Below, in pieces: positions 7,748 through 15,620 of a stretch of 38,501 bases of DNA. The notes under the pieces are model-generated. The model made no database searches. It saw only the letters and a list, made by a program, of their open reading frames with translations, and was not told the origin of the DNA. The stretch comes from Lachnospiraceae bacterium. Its GTDB lineage: Bacteria; Bacillota; Clostridia; Lachnospirales; Lachnospiraceae. Location: positions 1 to 38,501 of the forward strand of contig JAGALK010000132.1 in the NCBI GenBank assembly GCA_017625255.1. The letters are read 5' to 3'. The stretch's first letter is position 1, and every line of letters starts with the position of its first letter. The position numbers and the translations under genes are program-made.

Positions 7748-9220
7748 TTACATCACTGTCTCAGCAAATGCCATAAACATATCCGTTAATATGTTTGGCA
7801 TTATACCAATCATAATTGTCAATGCTGCAAACACTACTAATGGAACCCACATAACTGCCTTGGGCTCCTTATTTTTAAATGCAGAAGCATCATAGTCTTC
7901 TCCCGGAAAAAATCCCTGCATGGTTACCGGAAGTAAATACCCTGCAGTTAGTAGAGCACTTACTAATAATATCACTGGTCCAAGCCATGAAAATACCGGA
8001 ATTTCTGCACTTAATGCACCCATCGCAAGATGCCATTTGCTAGAGAATCCACTTGTCGGCGGAATACCTATAAGTCCTAAGGATACAATCGTATAGCACC
8101 ATAAGGTTATCGGCATTCCTTTTCCAATACCTCTTAATTGCTCGACTCTTGTGCAGCCTGTCTGATAAATGATAGCTGAAGCACAAAGGAATAGTGCCAC
8201 TTTAATAAATGCATGAGCTGCCACATGAAGTAAACTTCCTGTCATTGCCTGTGGTTCCATCACAGATAAACCAAATAAAATATAAGAAAGCTGGCTGACT
8301 GTCGAATATGCCAATCTTTTCTTTAATACAGGTTCACGAAATGCTAACAAAGATCCCATAAATACGGTAATTAGTGTCAAGATCATCCATGCAGTCTGTA
8401 CCCAGCTTCCCCGAAGGAAATCTACACCTATCAGCTGATATACCACACGAATAATAGCTAAAACACCGCCTTTTACAATAATACCTGACAATACTGCTGA
8501 GGCTGGTCCGGGTGCTACCGGGTGAGCTGTTGGAAGCCATGCATGCATCGGAAACATACCTGCTTTTACACCAAAACCAATAAGCATCAATATGGTTACC
8601 ACTAAAAACAGACCGCTATTTTCCCGTAAAACAGCTGCTTCAATTACTCCACCTGCTGTAAACTCTAATGTTGTACCATGCTTATATATGAAATATATAC
8701 CAAACAATGCCATATACGCACCTGCAAAAGAATAAAACAGATATTTTAATCCTGCCATAATAGATTCTCTTTTCTGAGTATGCAGTACTAATGGCATCGA
8801 CAACAATGTCATAAGCTCGTAAAACAAATACATAGTAATTAAATTTCCGGCAAAATCCAACCCTAAAAGTACACCAAAAGTAATCAGATAAAAACCAAAA
8901 TATCGTTTTTCATTCTTTTCATGCTTCATATATTCAAAAGAAAAGAATCCTGCTAAAATCCATACTACTGTAACAACAGATGCAAAAAACTTTCCTATCA
9001 TATCTGCCTTAAAATAAATCGGCAGCGTTTCTGTTATGTAAAATAAAGTCACACCTTTATTTGCTGTTAAAATTCCATAGAATGCCAATAATCCGGTAAC
9101 CACCAGAACAATTCCCACATAAAGAAGCAGGGATTTTCTTTTTTCATATTCCTTTTTTAACAACAATACGATTCCTGCTAAAATCGGCAAAGCTACCGGC
9201 AGCAGTATAATATGATCCAT
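7748..9220 (-). CDS. NuoM/MrpD-like antiporter subunit
   Basis: A 490-residue polytopic protein of the same family. Key residues are the TM5 glutamate in TMYLFYELMTLLSMPL, the TM7 lysine in GFGVKAGMFPMHAWLPTAHP, the central HAFIKVALFLCAS, and the TM12 lysine in PTSGFSSKWHL. The TAHPVAPGPASAVLSG loop is the classical sequence also found in NuoL/M and MrpD. GGAGGAGAGG precedes the start. It is closely spaced with the flanking paralogues, so the three medium-length subunits look like an old tandem duplication with divergence. Confidence 0.85.
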   Translation of the reverse strand: MDHIILLPVALPILAGIVLLLKKEYEKRKSLLLYVGIVLVVTGLLAFYGILTANKGVTLFYITETLPIYFKADMIGKFFASVVTVVWILAGFFSFEYMKHEKNEKRYFGFYLITFGVLLGLDFAGNLITMYLFYELMTLLSMPLVLHTQKRESIMAGLKYLFYSFAGAYMALFGIYFIYKHGTTLEFTAGGVIEAAVLRENSGLFLVVTILMLIGFGVKAGMFPMHAWLPTAHPVAPGPASAVLSGIIVKGGVLAIIRVVYQLIGVDFLRGSWVQTAWMILTLITVFMGSLLAFREPVLKKRLAYSTVSQLSYILFGLSVMEPQAMTGSLLHVAAHAFIKVALFLCASAIIYQTGCTRVEQLRGIGKGMPITLWCYTIVSLGLIGIPPTSGFSSKWHLAMGALSAEIPVFSWLGPVILLVSALLTAGYLLPVTMQGFFPGEDYDASAFKNKEPKAVMWVPLVVFAALTIMIGIMPNILTDMFMAFAETVM

Positions 9221-9232
9221 CTTCCTCTCCTC

Positions 9233-10723
9233 CTATGCAAACAGGGATAATCCTTTTATAATCCAACCTGTAATAGGCTCTGAACACATACCAAGAACAA
9301 CATTCAATACAATAAAACACACTAATGTAATTGCATATAGTGGTTTTTCCTTCATAGCTACAGAATCATATTTGCCATGAGATGGTGTATAAATACGGAT
9401 TACTGTTTTCATAAAGTAAATTGCATTCAATACTGTACTAATCGCAAGCACAATCAATGTAGGCAACAGCTTATCGTGACTCTGTATTGCTGCTTGAGCA
9501 AATAAAAGCTTACTGACAAATCCCGAAAATACAGGTATTCCGACCATAGAAAGTGCCCCTACAGTAAATGCTACACCTGCAATTTTATTGCGATATGCTG
9601 CGCCTGTCAGTTCTTCAAACCTCTTTTTGCCACCGGATACATCCGTCAATCCAACGGCAGATACAAATAATAAGGATTTTGTTGCAGCGTGAGATAAAAT
9701 ATGAAAAACAGATGCTACCATAGCTGCTGTCGTTCCGAGACCAAATCCCATGTAAATATAACCAATCTGCGCTACCGACGAAAAAGAAATCATTCTTCGG
9801 ATATCATTTTCTTTAATCGCATTTACAGAGCCCATAATCATTCCGGCAAGACCAAAGATATAAAGTACATTAATAATCTTACTGTCCAAGAATGTATCAA
9901 AACCAATGACACGATAAATCAGCTTGATCAATAAGAATATATATCCCTTAGACACCAGACTTGACAACATTGCTGCTGAGGATACGGTTGAATATCCATA
10001 TGCATCCGGCAACCATGAATGAAACGGAAACAACGCACTTTTAATTGCCAACCCTACTACAATCAATGCTATCGTTACCAGAAGAGGTATTGTATACATT
10101 CCATCATTCACAATCATCTGAATACTCTCATGAATATTACTCATTAACAGATGACCTGTCATATCATAGAGCAAACAAATTCCAATCAGGAAAAGACCTG
10201 ATCCCAACAAACTCATAATCATATATCGAGTTGCTGCTTCAATAGTACGGCCATGCTCACTAATCATAATCAGACCACAAGCTGCAATTGTATTTATCTC
10301 CACAAATACATATGCTGTAAACAAGTCATTGGTATATACAAGCGCAAGCAAAGAACTCAACAATAAATCTACCATAATGTAATAGAGATTTTCTTTATGC
10401 GGATCAATCTCCATTTTTATCTTCTTGCGACCTCCTGCCAAGGAAAGCAGCATGATAATACAAAAAAACAATGCCATTCCGGCTTCTAAAGTCCCAAAAC
10501 GGATTTCATTACCAAATGGTGCTGGAAAATGTCCCATCACATATACATAACTCTGTCCTGTTGCTCCGGTCAGATACAATGTACATATTGATAAAATACC
10601 TACCACCATAACCAAAATGGTGCTTAAGCGTCTTGCCCCTTTACCCTTCAATGCTGAACAGATAATTGCAGTAAACATAGACAGCAAAATCGAAAGGCAG
10701 GGAAAATTTCTTATAATGTCCAT
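9233..10723 (-). CDS. NuoN/MrpD-like antiporter subunit
   Basis: A 496-residue polytopic protein. The TM5 glutamate lies in TAYVFVEINTIAACGL, the TM7 lysine in GLAIKSALFPFHSWLPDAYG, the central HAATKSLLFVSAV and the TM12 lysine in PVFSGFVSKLLF. The sequence around SWLPDAYGYSTVSSAAMLSS is the form found in MrpD/MbhH next to MrpC. It directly follows the MnhC gene with no spacer, as mrpD follows mrpC in classical Mrp operons, which makes it the best candidate for the true MrpD/MbhH subunit. Confidence 0.85.
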   Translation of the reverse strand: MDIIRNFPCLSILLSMFTAIICSALKGKGARRLSTILVMVVGILSICTLYLTGATGQSYVYVMGHFPAPFGNEIRFGTLEAGMALFFCIIMLLSLAGGRKKIKMEIDPHKENLYYIMVDLLLSSLLALVYTNDLFTAYVFVEINTIAACGLIMISEHGRTIEAATRYMIMSLLGSGLFLIGICLLYDMTGHLLMSNIHESIQMIVNDGMYTIPLLVTIALIVVGLAIKSALFPFHSWLPDAYGYSTVSSAAMLSSLVSKGYIFLLIKLIYRVIGFDTFLDSKIINVLYIFGLAGMIMGSVNAIKENDIRRMISFSSVAQIGYIYMGFGLGTTAAMVASVFHILSHAATKSLLFVSAVGLTDVSGGKKRFEELTGAAYRNKIAGVAFTVGALSMVGIPVFSGFVSKLLFAQAAIQSHDKLLPTLIVLAISTVLNAIYFMKTVIRIYTPSHGKYDSVAMKEKPLYAITLVCFIVLNVVLGMCSEPITGWIIKGLSLFA

Positions 10724-11098
10724 TTATCTTCCTTCCTTCTTTAATCTTGTGGTAATTTCATCTAAATCCAGTGTATGATATCTGCGGTAAAGTCGAATAG
10801 TCAAAGACAACATTAATGCCGTAACAGATACAGATACTACAATTCCTGTCAATACCAGTCCACTTGGTACAGGATTGATATAGGTTTGAGGATTTAAATC
10901 GCCATTTACAACAATAGGCGCAATACGACCATCTATATATCCCTTTTCTGCAAGAAACAAATAGATTGCTGTATCCATAATATTTAAACCGATAATTTTC
11001 TTAATCATATTTTTTTGCAGCAACAGATTTGTAAATCCGATACAAAATAAAAGAACTGCTACTACTTCCGCATAATTCGCTAACAGATTATTTCCCAT
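10724..11098 (-). CDS. MnhC/MrpC/MbhG-like subunit (NuoK homologue)
   Basis: A 124-residue protein from the ATG at 11098, which has GAGGAGG about nine bases upstream; an in-frame start 30 bases earlier lies inside the preceding gene. It has three membrane segments typical of the NuoK/MrpC family, including YAEVVAVLLFCIGFTNLLL at the N-terminus and the NPVPSGLVLTGIVVSVSVTALML block, which is diagnostic of MnhC. It sits between the MnhB and MrpD-like genes as in known Mrp and Mbh operons. Confidence 0.85.
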   Translation of the reverse strand: MGNNLLANYAEVVAVLLFCIGFTNLLLQKNMIKKIIGLNIMDTAIYLFLAEKGYIDGRIAPIVVNGDLNPQTYINPVPSGLVLTGIVVSVSVTALMLSLTIRLYRRYHTLDLDEITTRLKKEGR

Positions 11099-11099
11099 C

Positions 11100-12062
11100 T
11101 TAGAGCCCTCCTCTTCGGAACAATGCATAAAAAGCGTACATCGTACATGCTACTTCAGAACCTACAAAAATATTAATTGGCAATGTAATCCCACCACTTA
11201 AGATTTTTCCCGGCTCACCTAATAGAATCAAACATTCTAAACCATTCGCACCTGTGAGAAAATAATAAGTCACGATACAACCATAACATAGCAATGCAGT
11301 AACCTTGATAACTTTATATACATGCTCATTAAAGAATTTCTCGGTCTTGTCAAAACCAAACGCTGCCACATAAAGAATCATACCTGCGCCAATCATAGCA
11401 CCTCCGGAAAATCCGCCACCAGGTGAAAGGTGTCCGTTTAAAATAATATAAATACCAAAAAGAAATACAATAGGCACCAAAAATTTCGCTATTACCTGCA
11501 AAATCACATCATTTTTCGGTTCAAATCCACGGTCATTAGAATCTTTATTTTTCTTAATTTTATCTTCATCCACCATAAGCATAATCATTACACAGCAAGT
11601 CGCAATAAATAATACATTTGTTTCACCAAATGTATCAAATGCACGGTAAGACAAAATCATACCCGTTACAATATTTACAGCTCCTGTATCACCCAAACCA
11701 TCTGAGATATATGTTTCCGTTACAATATTGCTAGTTGGCCTATTGGGATCTCCTACTTCCGGAAGATAAGAAACTGTAAGTATCAATACCGCCATAATTG
11801 CAATACAAAAAACAACGCTGAATATTTTATATAAAATCTTAAAGAAGCGCAGCTCCATGTTGTGACTTCCATCATATACTTCTGCCATAGCCTGCTGTCT
11901 GTCTTTCATTCTCTCTTCAATCGTAGCTTCTTCTTCTACATATTCTTTTTGTGGCTGCATTTCCATATTGCCTACAAAAATATCCTTTTCTCCGCCTAAC
12001 CAACGAAAGAAACGATAGGCAAAGGTTTTTTCGTATTCACTCTGTTTTCTAATTTTGCTCAT
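11100..12062 (-). CDS. MbhE-MnhB fusion-like subunit
   Basis: About 320 residues from ATG 12062, chosen because GGAGGAGG lies just upstream. It has a charged cytoplasmic N-terminus (about residues 1-75). A segment then resembles MbhE or the MrpA C-terminal tail (GAVNIVTGMILSYRAFDTFGE), followed by an MnhB domain with the hallmark NGHLSPGGGFSGGA and four membrane helices. In Mbh-type operons MbhE and MbhF (MnhB) are often separate; here they are one chain. The start overlaps the DUF4040 gene by 14 bases, implying translational coupling. Confidence 0.8.
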   Translation of the reverse strand: MSKIRKQSEYEKTFAYRFFRWLGGEKDIFVGNMEMQPQKEYVEEEATIEERMKDRQQAMAEVYDGSHNMELRFFKILYKIFSVVFCIAIMAVLILTVSYLPEVGDPNRPTSNIVTETYISDGLGDTGAVNIVTGMILSYRAFDTFGETNVLFIATCCVMIMLMVDEDKIKKNKDSNDRGFEPKNDVILQVIAKFLVPIVFLFGIYIILNGHLSPGGGFSGGAMIGAGMILYVAAFGFDKTEKFFNEHVYKVIKVTALLCYGCIVTYYFLTGANGLECLILLGEPGKILSGGITLPINIFVGSEVACTMYAFYALFRRGGL

Positions 12063-12324
12063 CGAATCTTTCCTCCTCCTGTTGTTCGCTCTGTAATGCA
12101 TGAATTTTTTTCAGTGTTACAAAGAACAATATACTTGTAACACCAGCTCCTACAGCCGCTTCTGTAATTGCAAGATCCGGAGATTCCAAAAGCATCCAGA
12201 TGATAGACATAATCAGGCTATATGACATAAAAATCAAAACAGAATTCAGCAAATTTTTTGAAAAGCTGACTGAAACAGCACAAATCACTAAAAATGCCAA
12301 TAAAATTACATTAAATATCTCCAT
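12049..12324 (-). CDS. DUF4040/MbhD-like subunit
   Basis: A 91-residue protein with three membrane helices and the motif ESPDLAITEAAVGAGVTSILF. This is characteristic of the DUF4040 domain (MbhD; equivalent to part of the MrpA C-terminal half and to NuoJ). In Bacillus-type Mrp this region is fused to MrpA; here it is free-standing, which points to an Mbh-like organisation. It overlaps both neighbours by 14 bases. Confidence 0.8.
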   Translation of the reverse strand: MEIFNVILLAFLVICAVSVSFSKNLLNSVLIFMSYSLIMSIIWMLLESPDLAITEAAVGAGVTSILFFVTLKKIHALQSEQQEEERFDEQN

Positions 12325-12682
12325 TCTCTGTTTCTCCTTCCGCCTCTGCCTCTTCTATTGTTACTATACGACAATTTTCCATTAATGTTTCATCCGTTGT
12401 ATATTCCAAGCGAGCAATAACATGGGAAGAAACCGGAGATGCACACCACAAAAATACAATTACTAATGCCATTTTTGCTGTTGCTGCATTCCAACCATTT
12501 GCAATCATAAGTCCCACCAGACAAAGTCCAATCCCAAGGGTATCACCTGTCGCTGCAATCTGCATACGATTTAGGACAAATTTAAATCGATATACTCCAA
12601 AAATCTCCAGAAAGAAAATGGACAAACCAAAGAGAATAAAAAAAACAACCAGTCCAAATCTAATCCATTCTATTGCGGGCAT
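12311..12682 (-). CDS. MnhG/MrpG-like subunit
   Basis: A 123-residue protein from ATG 12682, with GGAGG nine bases upstream. It has three membrane helices and the MnhG pattern GVYRFKFVLNRMQIAATGDTLG, in which the usual FPDxytRlHAatkadTLG is altered but recognisable. The acidic C-terminal tail (TIEEAEAEGETENGD) is cytoplasmic. It overlaps the MnhF gene by 23 bases and the DUF4040 gene by 14. Confidence 0.8.
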   Translation of the reverse strand: MPAIEWIRFGLVVFFILFGLSIFFLEIFGVYRFKFVLNRMQIAATGDTLGIGLCLVGLMIANGWNAATAKMALVIVFLWCASPVSSHVIARLEYTTDETLMENCRIVTIEEAEAEGETENGDI

Positions 12683-13001
12683 GTAATTTTTCCTCCTTTT
12701 TCTTTCTCTCTGTGTATACACCCATATACACCTTTGTCAAAATAATAACTGCCAAAAAACTAATCATAGCATAAATCAGACAAATATCTACTAAATATCC
12801 TTCTTTTAACATTACAGCAATTGTCGCAATTGCTACTATGACCATTGTACCCAACATATTAACTGCAACAATTCGATCCGCCATTCTAGGCCCAACCACT
12901 GCACGAATCAGACACATAAAAAACAATACTGCAAGAATCACCAGCAACACCACAAAAAAACCATGGTATGCCTGCTCTAAAGCTGGAATTCCACTACTCA
13001 T
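12660..13001 (-). CDS. MnhF/MrpF-like subunit
   Basis: A 113-residue protein with three membrane helices. The motif RAVVGPRMADRIVAVNMLGT matches the MnhF/MrpF signature (xxGPtxaDRvvalnxlg), and a charged C-terminal tail follows. It overlaps the MnhE gene by 8 bases and sits in the conserved E-F-G order. Confidence 0.85.
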   Translation of the reverse strand: MSSGIPALEQAYHGFFVVLLVILAVLFFMCLIRAVVGPRMADRIVAVNMLGTMVIVAIATIAVMLKEGYLVDICLIYAMISFLAVIILTKVYMGVYTERKKKEEKLHARNRMD

Positions 13002-13503
13002 GTGATTTCCTCCGTTTCTTTTTTACTTCTCTGTCCATTGCTTCCATCTTACGAAGCATATGCACAAAGACACTGTCATCAATACCCTTAACCAAATCCA
13101 CATCCAGTGCATGCACAATCAATTCATCGTCTTCCATTGCTACGGTAATAGTTCCCGGTGTCAATGTAATAGAATTAGCCAGTACAACCTTGGCAACATC
13201 CGTTTTTAAATCTGTTTTGAATTTTACGATGACCGGATCAATTTCTCGCCGATAGCTTAATGCCAACTGAATAGCTCCTACATTTGCTTTGATAATTTCC
13301 CAGATTAATACCAGAATATATAGCAGAATATAAGGCAGCTTTCGTACGATTAGGATATCCGTTTCAATAGAATAATCCAGAAACTTGCAGATAAATGCGT
13401 ACATCGCACCTGCGATGACAATTCCAAAGAAAAAGATTTCCCAAGTGAATTGTCCATTTAAAAGAATCCATAATAATAAGAATACTATATACATATCACT
13501 CAT
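12994..13503 (-). CDS. MnhE/MrpE-like subunit, first gene of the antiporter operon
   Basis: A 169-residue protein with N-terminal membrane helices and a soluble C-terminal domain containing VVLANSITLTPGTITVAMEDDELIVHALD, the hallmark of the MnhE/MrpE family. AGGAGGATGAG precedes the ATG. It is the promoter-proximal gene of an unbroken minus-strand operon down to 2573. The E-F-G-D-E/B-C-D order matches the antiporter half of archaeal Mbh operons. Confidence 0.85.
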   Translation of the reverse strand: MSDMYIVFLLLWILLNGQFTWEIFFFGIVIAGAMYAFICKFLDYSIETDILIVRKLPYILLYILVLIWEIIKANVGAIQLALSYRREIDPVIVKFKTDLKTDVAKVVLANSITLTPGTITVAMEDDELIVHALDVDLVKGIDDSVFVHMLRKMEAMDREVKKKRRKSHE

Positions 13504-13517
13504 CCTCCTAAGGACTT

Positions 13518-13546
13518 AATTTACACCTATTAAATTTGAAATTCAA
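13518..13546 (-). promoter_or_regulatory. Possible promoter of the antiporter operon
   Basis: On the minus strand TTGAAT (plus 13541-13546), a 17-base spacer and TAAATT (plus 13518-13523) lie just upstream of the MnhE ribosome site. The boxes are only moderately close to the sigma-A consensus. Confidence 0.4.
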
Positions 13547-13558
13547 GTGTCTTAGCAG

Positions 13559-13583
13559 TTTTTTTGCAACCTTTTTCGACATA
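13559..13583. repeat. 25-bp direct repeat, copy 1
   Basis: This copy is identical to 14992-15016 and contains TTTTTGCAACCTTTTTCGAC. In this copy no CGTC-type -10 box follows, so it is probably not an active ECF promoter. Together the two copies flank the AI-2E-type transporter gene. Confidence 0.8.
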
Positions 13584-13615
13584 TTTCTTTTTTATCTCCT
13601 TTTTTTAAAAAAATA

Positions 13616-13636
13616 TCCCAGACAAACTGTCTGGGA
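13616..13636. terminator. Terminator after the AI-2E-type gene
   Basis: A perfect 9-bp stem, TCCCAGACA and its complement, has a 3-base loop. On the minus strand it is followed by ATATTTTTTT, ending transcription of the AI-2E-type gene. The plus side also has a short T-rich run, so it may work both ways. Confidence 0.85.
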
Positions 13637-13648
13637 CATTTCTTTAAC

Positions 13649-14911
13649 CTATGCTTCTTCCGTATCATTTAATTCTTTTATTTTCATATTTTCATCTACA
13701 GATTTTATATTCAAATAGTCTCTGCTCTCTAAAGGAAGTTCCTTTTTCTTTAATCGCCTTCTTGTATCATGTCCAAGAATTGCAGCAATGCAGGCCAATG
13801 TAGGCGCTCCTAATATCATACCAAGGACTCCAAACAAACCTCCGCCAATAAGAATAGCAATTAAAATCCACATACTCGAAAGCTTTAATCTGTCACCCAA
13901 AATTAATGGTCCAATTACATTTCCATCTAACTGCTGCAAAATTAAAATAAATACAGCAAACATCAATCCCTGCTTTGGATCTGCCATCAGTAAAAGTAAA
14001 ACGCTAGGCACTGCACCAATAAACGGACCAAAATACGGAATTATATTGGTTACTCCGACAATAATACTAATTAGTACTACATATTCAAATCCGAATATTA
14101 TCATGAAAACATAACAAAGAAGTCCAATAATAAAAGAATCCATAATTTTACCATTAATAAATCCTCCGAATACAGTATCCACATATCTGACTCCTGTAAG
14201 GAGCATATTTGCCTGTTTTCTATCCAGATAGGAATAGGTAAATTTCTTTCCATAGGAAATAAGCTTCTCTTTTTCAAACAATACATAAACGGAAATAATA
14301 ATGGCTAATAACACATTAAATGCAGATTTTACACCGCCAATGATACCGGTCGTTATTCCTTTTACGATTTCATTAATGTTTGGAATGATTACAGTATTTA
14401 CATATTCTGTCAATTTTATATAACCACTGTCTAACAGACCTAATACATATTTACTTACTTCTTTATTATCTTCCAAAAAGGTTACAATCCACTGCTCCAT
14501 TTCCACATAATAGGCAGGAGCTTCTGCGATAATCTTTGAAATCGAGGTGTATAGCTGTGGAATTACCAGACATAAGCCGCCAATCAATACTGCCATAAAT
14601 ATTGCTATAGTGGTAATTACACCTAACGCACGAGAAAATTTCTTTTGCTTTTGCTCTTTGTTCTTTTTGGTAAATATTACTTTTGCCAAAGGTGTAAACA
14701 GATATCTCTCTGTACAGTTCATAATAGGATTTAGCAGATATGCCAAAATAAACCCTCCGATAATCGGAAGAAATGTACCGCTTAATGTACTTCTGATTCC
14801 ATCATATTTAGACCCCTGCTCCAACAAATTGTTAAAAACAAGCGCTATTAATATGACCACTAATGCCATAACTGCTATTGTAAGATATTTTTTTTCAATT
14901 TTCCATTTCAT
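13649..14911 (-). CDS. AI-2E family (PerM/YdiK/TqsA-like) transporter
   Basis: About 420 residues from ATG 14911; a GTG five codons earlier is possible but overlaps the AGGAG site. It is a polytopic protein with N-terminal helices, a large central domain and the family-typical C-terminal block TNIIPYFGPFIGAVPSVLLLL...QQLDGNVIGPLILGDRL. Members export small molecules; one subgroup moves autoinducer-2 and others act as Na+/H+ antiporters, so the substrate here is unknown. The acidic C-terminal tail is cytoplasmic. A single-gene unit with its own terminator, flanked by a 25-bp direct repeat. Confidence 0.85.
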   Translation of the reverse strand: MKWKIEKKYLTIAVMALVVILIALVFNNLLEQGSKYDGIRSTLSGTFLPIIGGFILAYLLNPIMNCTERYLFTPLAKVIFTKKNKEQKQKKFSRALGVITTIAIFMAVLIGGLCLVIPQLYTSISKIIAEAPAYYVEMEQWIVTFLEDNKEVSKYVLGLLDSGYIKLTEYVNTVIIPNINEIVKGITTGIIGGVKSAFNVLLAIIISVYVLFEKEKLISYGKKFTYSYLDRKQANMLLTGVRYVDTVFGGFINGKIMDSFIIGLLCYVFMIIFGFEYVVLISIIVGVTNIIPYFGPFIGAVPSVLLLLMADPKQGLMFAVFILILQQLDGNVIGPLILGDRLKLSSMWILIAILIGGGLFGVLGMILGAPTLACIAAILGHDTRRRLKKKELPLESRDYLNIKSVDENMKIKELNDTEEA

Positions 14912-14991
14912 CGCTTGTACAAACACTCCTTTTCTCGTTCTCTAATCAAATAATTTACACGGAAAATGCATTTTAATCAAGAGTGTTAAGA

Positions 14992-15016
14992 TTTTTTTGC
15001 AACCTTTTTCGACATA
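14992..15016. repeat. 25-bp direct repeat, copy 2
   Basis: Identical to 13559-13583. This copy forms the -35 half of the ECF-type promoter in front of the sigma gene. A further dozen bases upstream are partly similar between the copies. Confidence 0.8.
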
Positions 15017-15027
15017 CGCTCGTCTAA
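14998..15027 (+). promoter_or_regulatory. ECF-type promoter of the sigma/anti-sigma operon
   Basis: TGCAAC at 14998-15003, a 17-base spacer, and CGTCTAA at 15021-15027. This matches the TGMAAC/CGTC pattern used by ECF sigma factors of the SigM/SigV/SigW kind. It lies about 60 bases before the sigma gene, so positive autoregulation is likely. Confidence 0.7.
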
Positions 15028-15089
15028 TAAGTGTACAAACTATTTACAGTGCTGTAAAATAATGAAATTAAACTTAGGAGGAGAGAAAA

Positions 15090-15620
15090 TTGACCGAAGA
15101 AAAACTGGCAAAAAAAGCTATTCGCGGAAATATGCATGCCTATGGGGAGCTTATACGGTTATATCAGAATGAGTTATATCGTATTGCTTATATGCATACC
15201 AAAAATGAGGACGATGCCCTTGACATCGTTTCAGATACTATTGCAAAGGGCTATGAGCATGTACATAAATTACGAGAGCCTGCGTATTTCAAAACATGGC
15301 TGATTCGTGTACTGCTTAATACCGTACATGATCATTTCCGAAGATATCATGAAACCAGCGATTGGGAGCTTTTGGAAAATATTCCGTCAGATGCACCTGC
15401 ACCTATTGGAGCGGAGGAGAAAATGGATTTATATAATGCCATTGATTCTTTACCGGAAAAATATAAATCCATTATTGTTTTGAAATATTATAACGAATTA
15501 AAAATCAGTGAAATTTCTGAAATTCTTTGTATGCCGGAGGGAACGATAAAAGCTAATCTCCATCATGCAAAGAAGGTATTACGAGATTATTTAAAGGAGG
15601 ATTACTTATATGAAGCGTAG
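15090..15620 (+). CDS. ECF RNA polymerase sigma factor
   Basis: A 176-residue sigma-70 family protein. Region 2 (about 10-75) contains AYMHTKNEDDALDIVSDTIAKGYEHVHKLREP, and region 4 (about 115-170) contains LPEKYKSIIVLKYYNELKISEISEILCMPEGTIKANLHHAKK. The start codon is TTG, fixed by AGGAGGAGA six to eight bases upstream. The downstream anti-sigma gene overlaps it by 11 bases. An ECF-type promoter immediately upstream suggests it transcribes its own operon. Confidence 0.9.
   Translation: MTEEKLAKKAIRGNMHAYGELIRLYQNELYRIAYMHTKNEDDALDIVSDTIAKGYEHVHKLREPAYFKTWLIRVLLNTVHDHFRRYHETSDWELLENIPSDAPAPIGAEEKMDLYNAIDSLPEKYKSIIVLKYYNELKISEISEILCMPEGTIKANLHHAKKVLRDYLKEDYLYEA

Noticed and set aside
4163..13503. 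Respiratory complex I or a hydrogenase operon
   Set aside because: None of the NuoB/C/D/I or hydrogenase large/small subunit genes is present; MnhE, F and G are specific to Mrp/Mbh systems.
13559..13583. A second ECF promoter reading rightward
   Set aside because: The -35 half is present but no CGTC box follows at 16-18 bases, and it would read antisense into the AI-2E-type gene.
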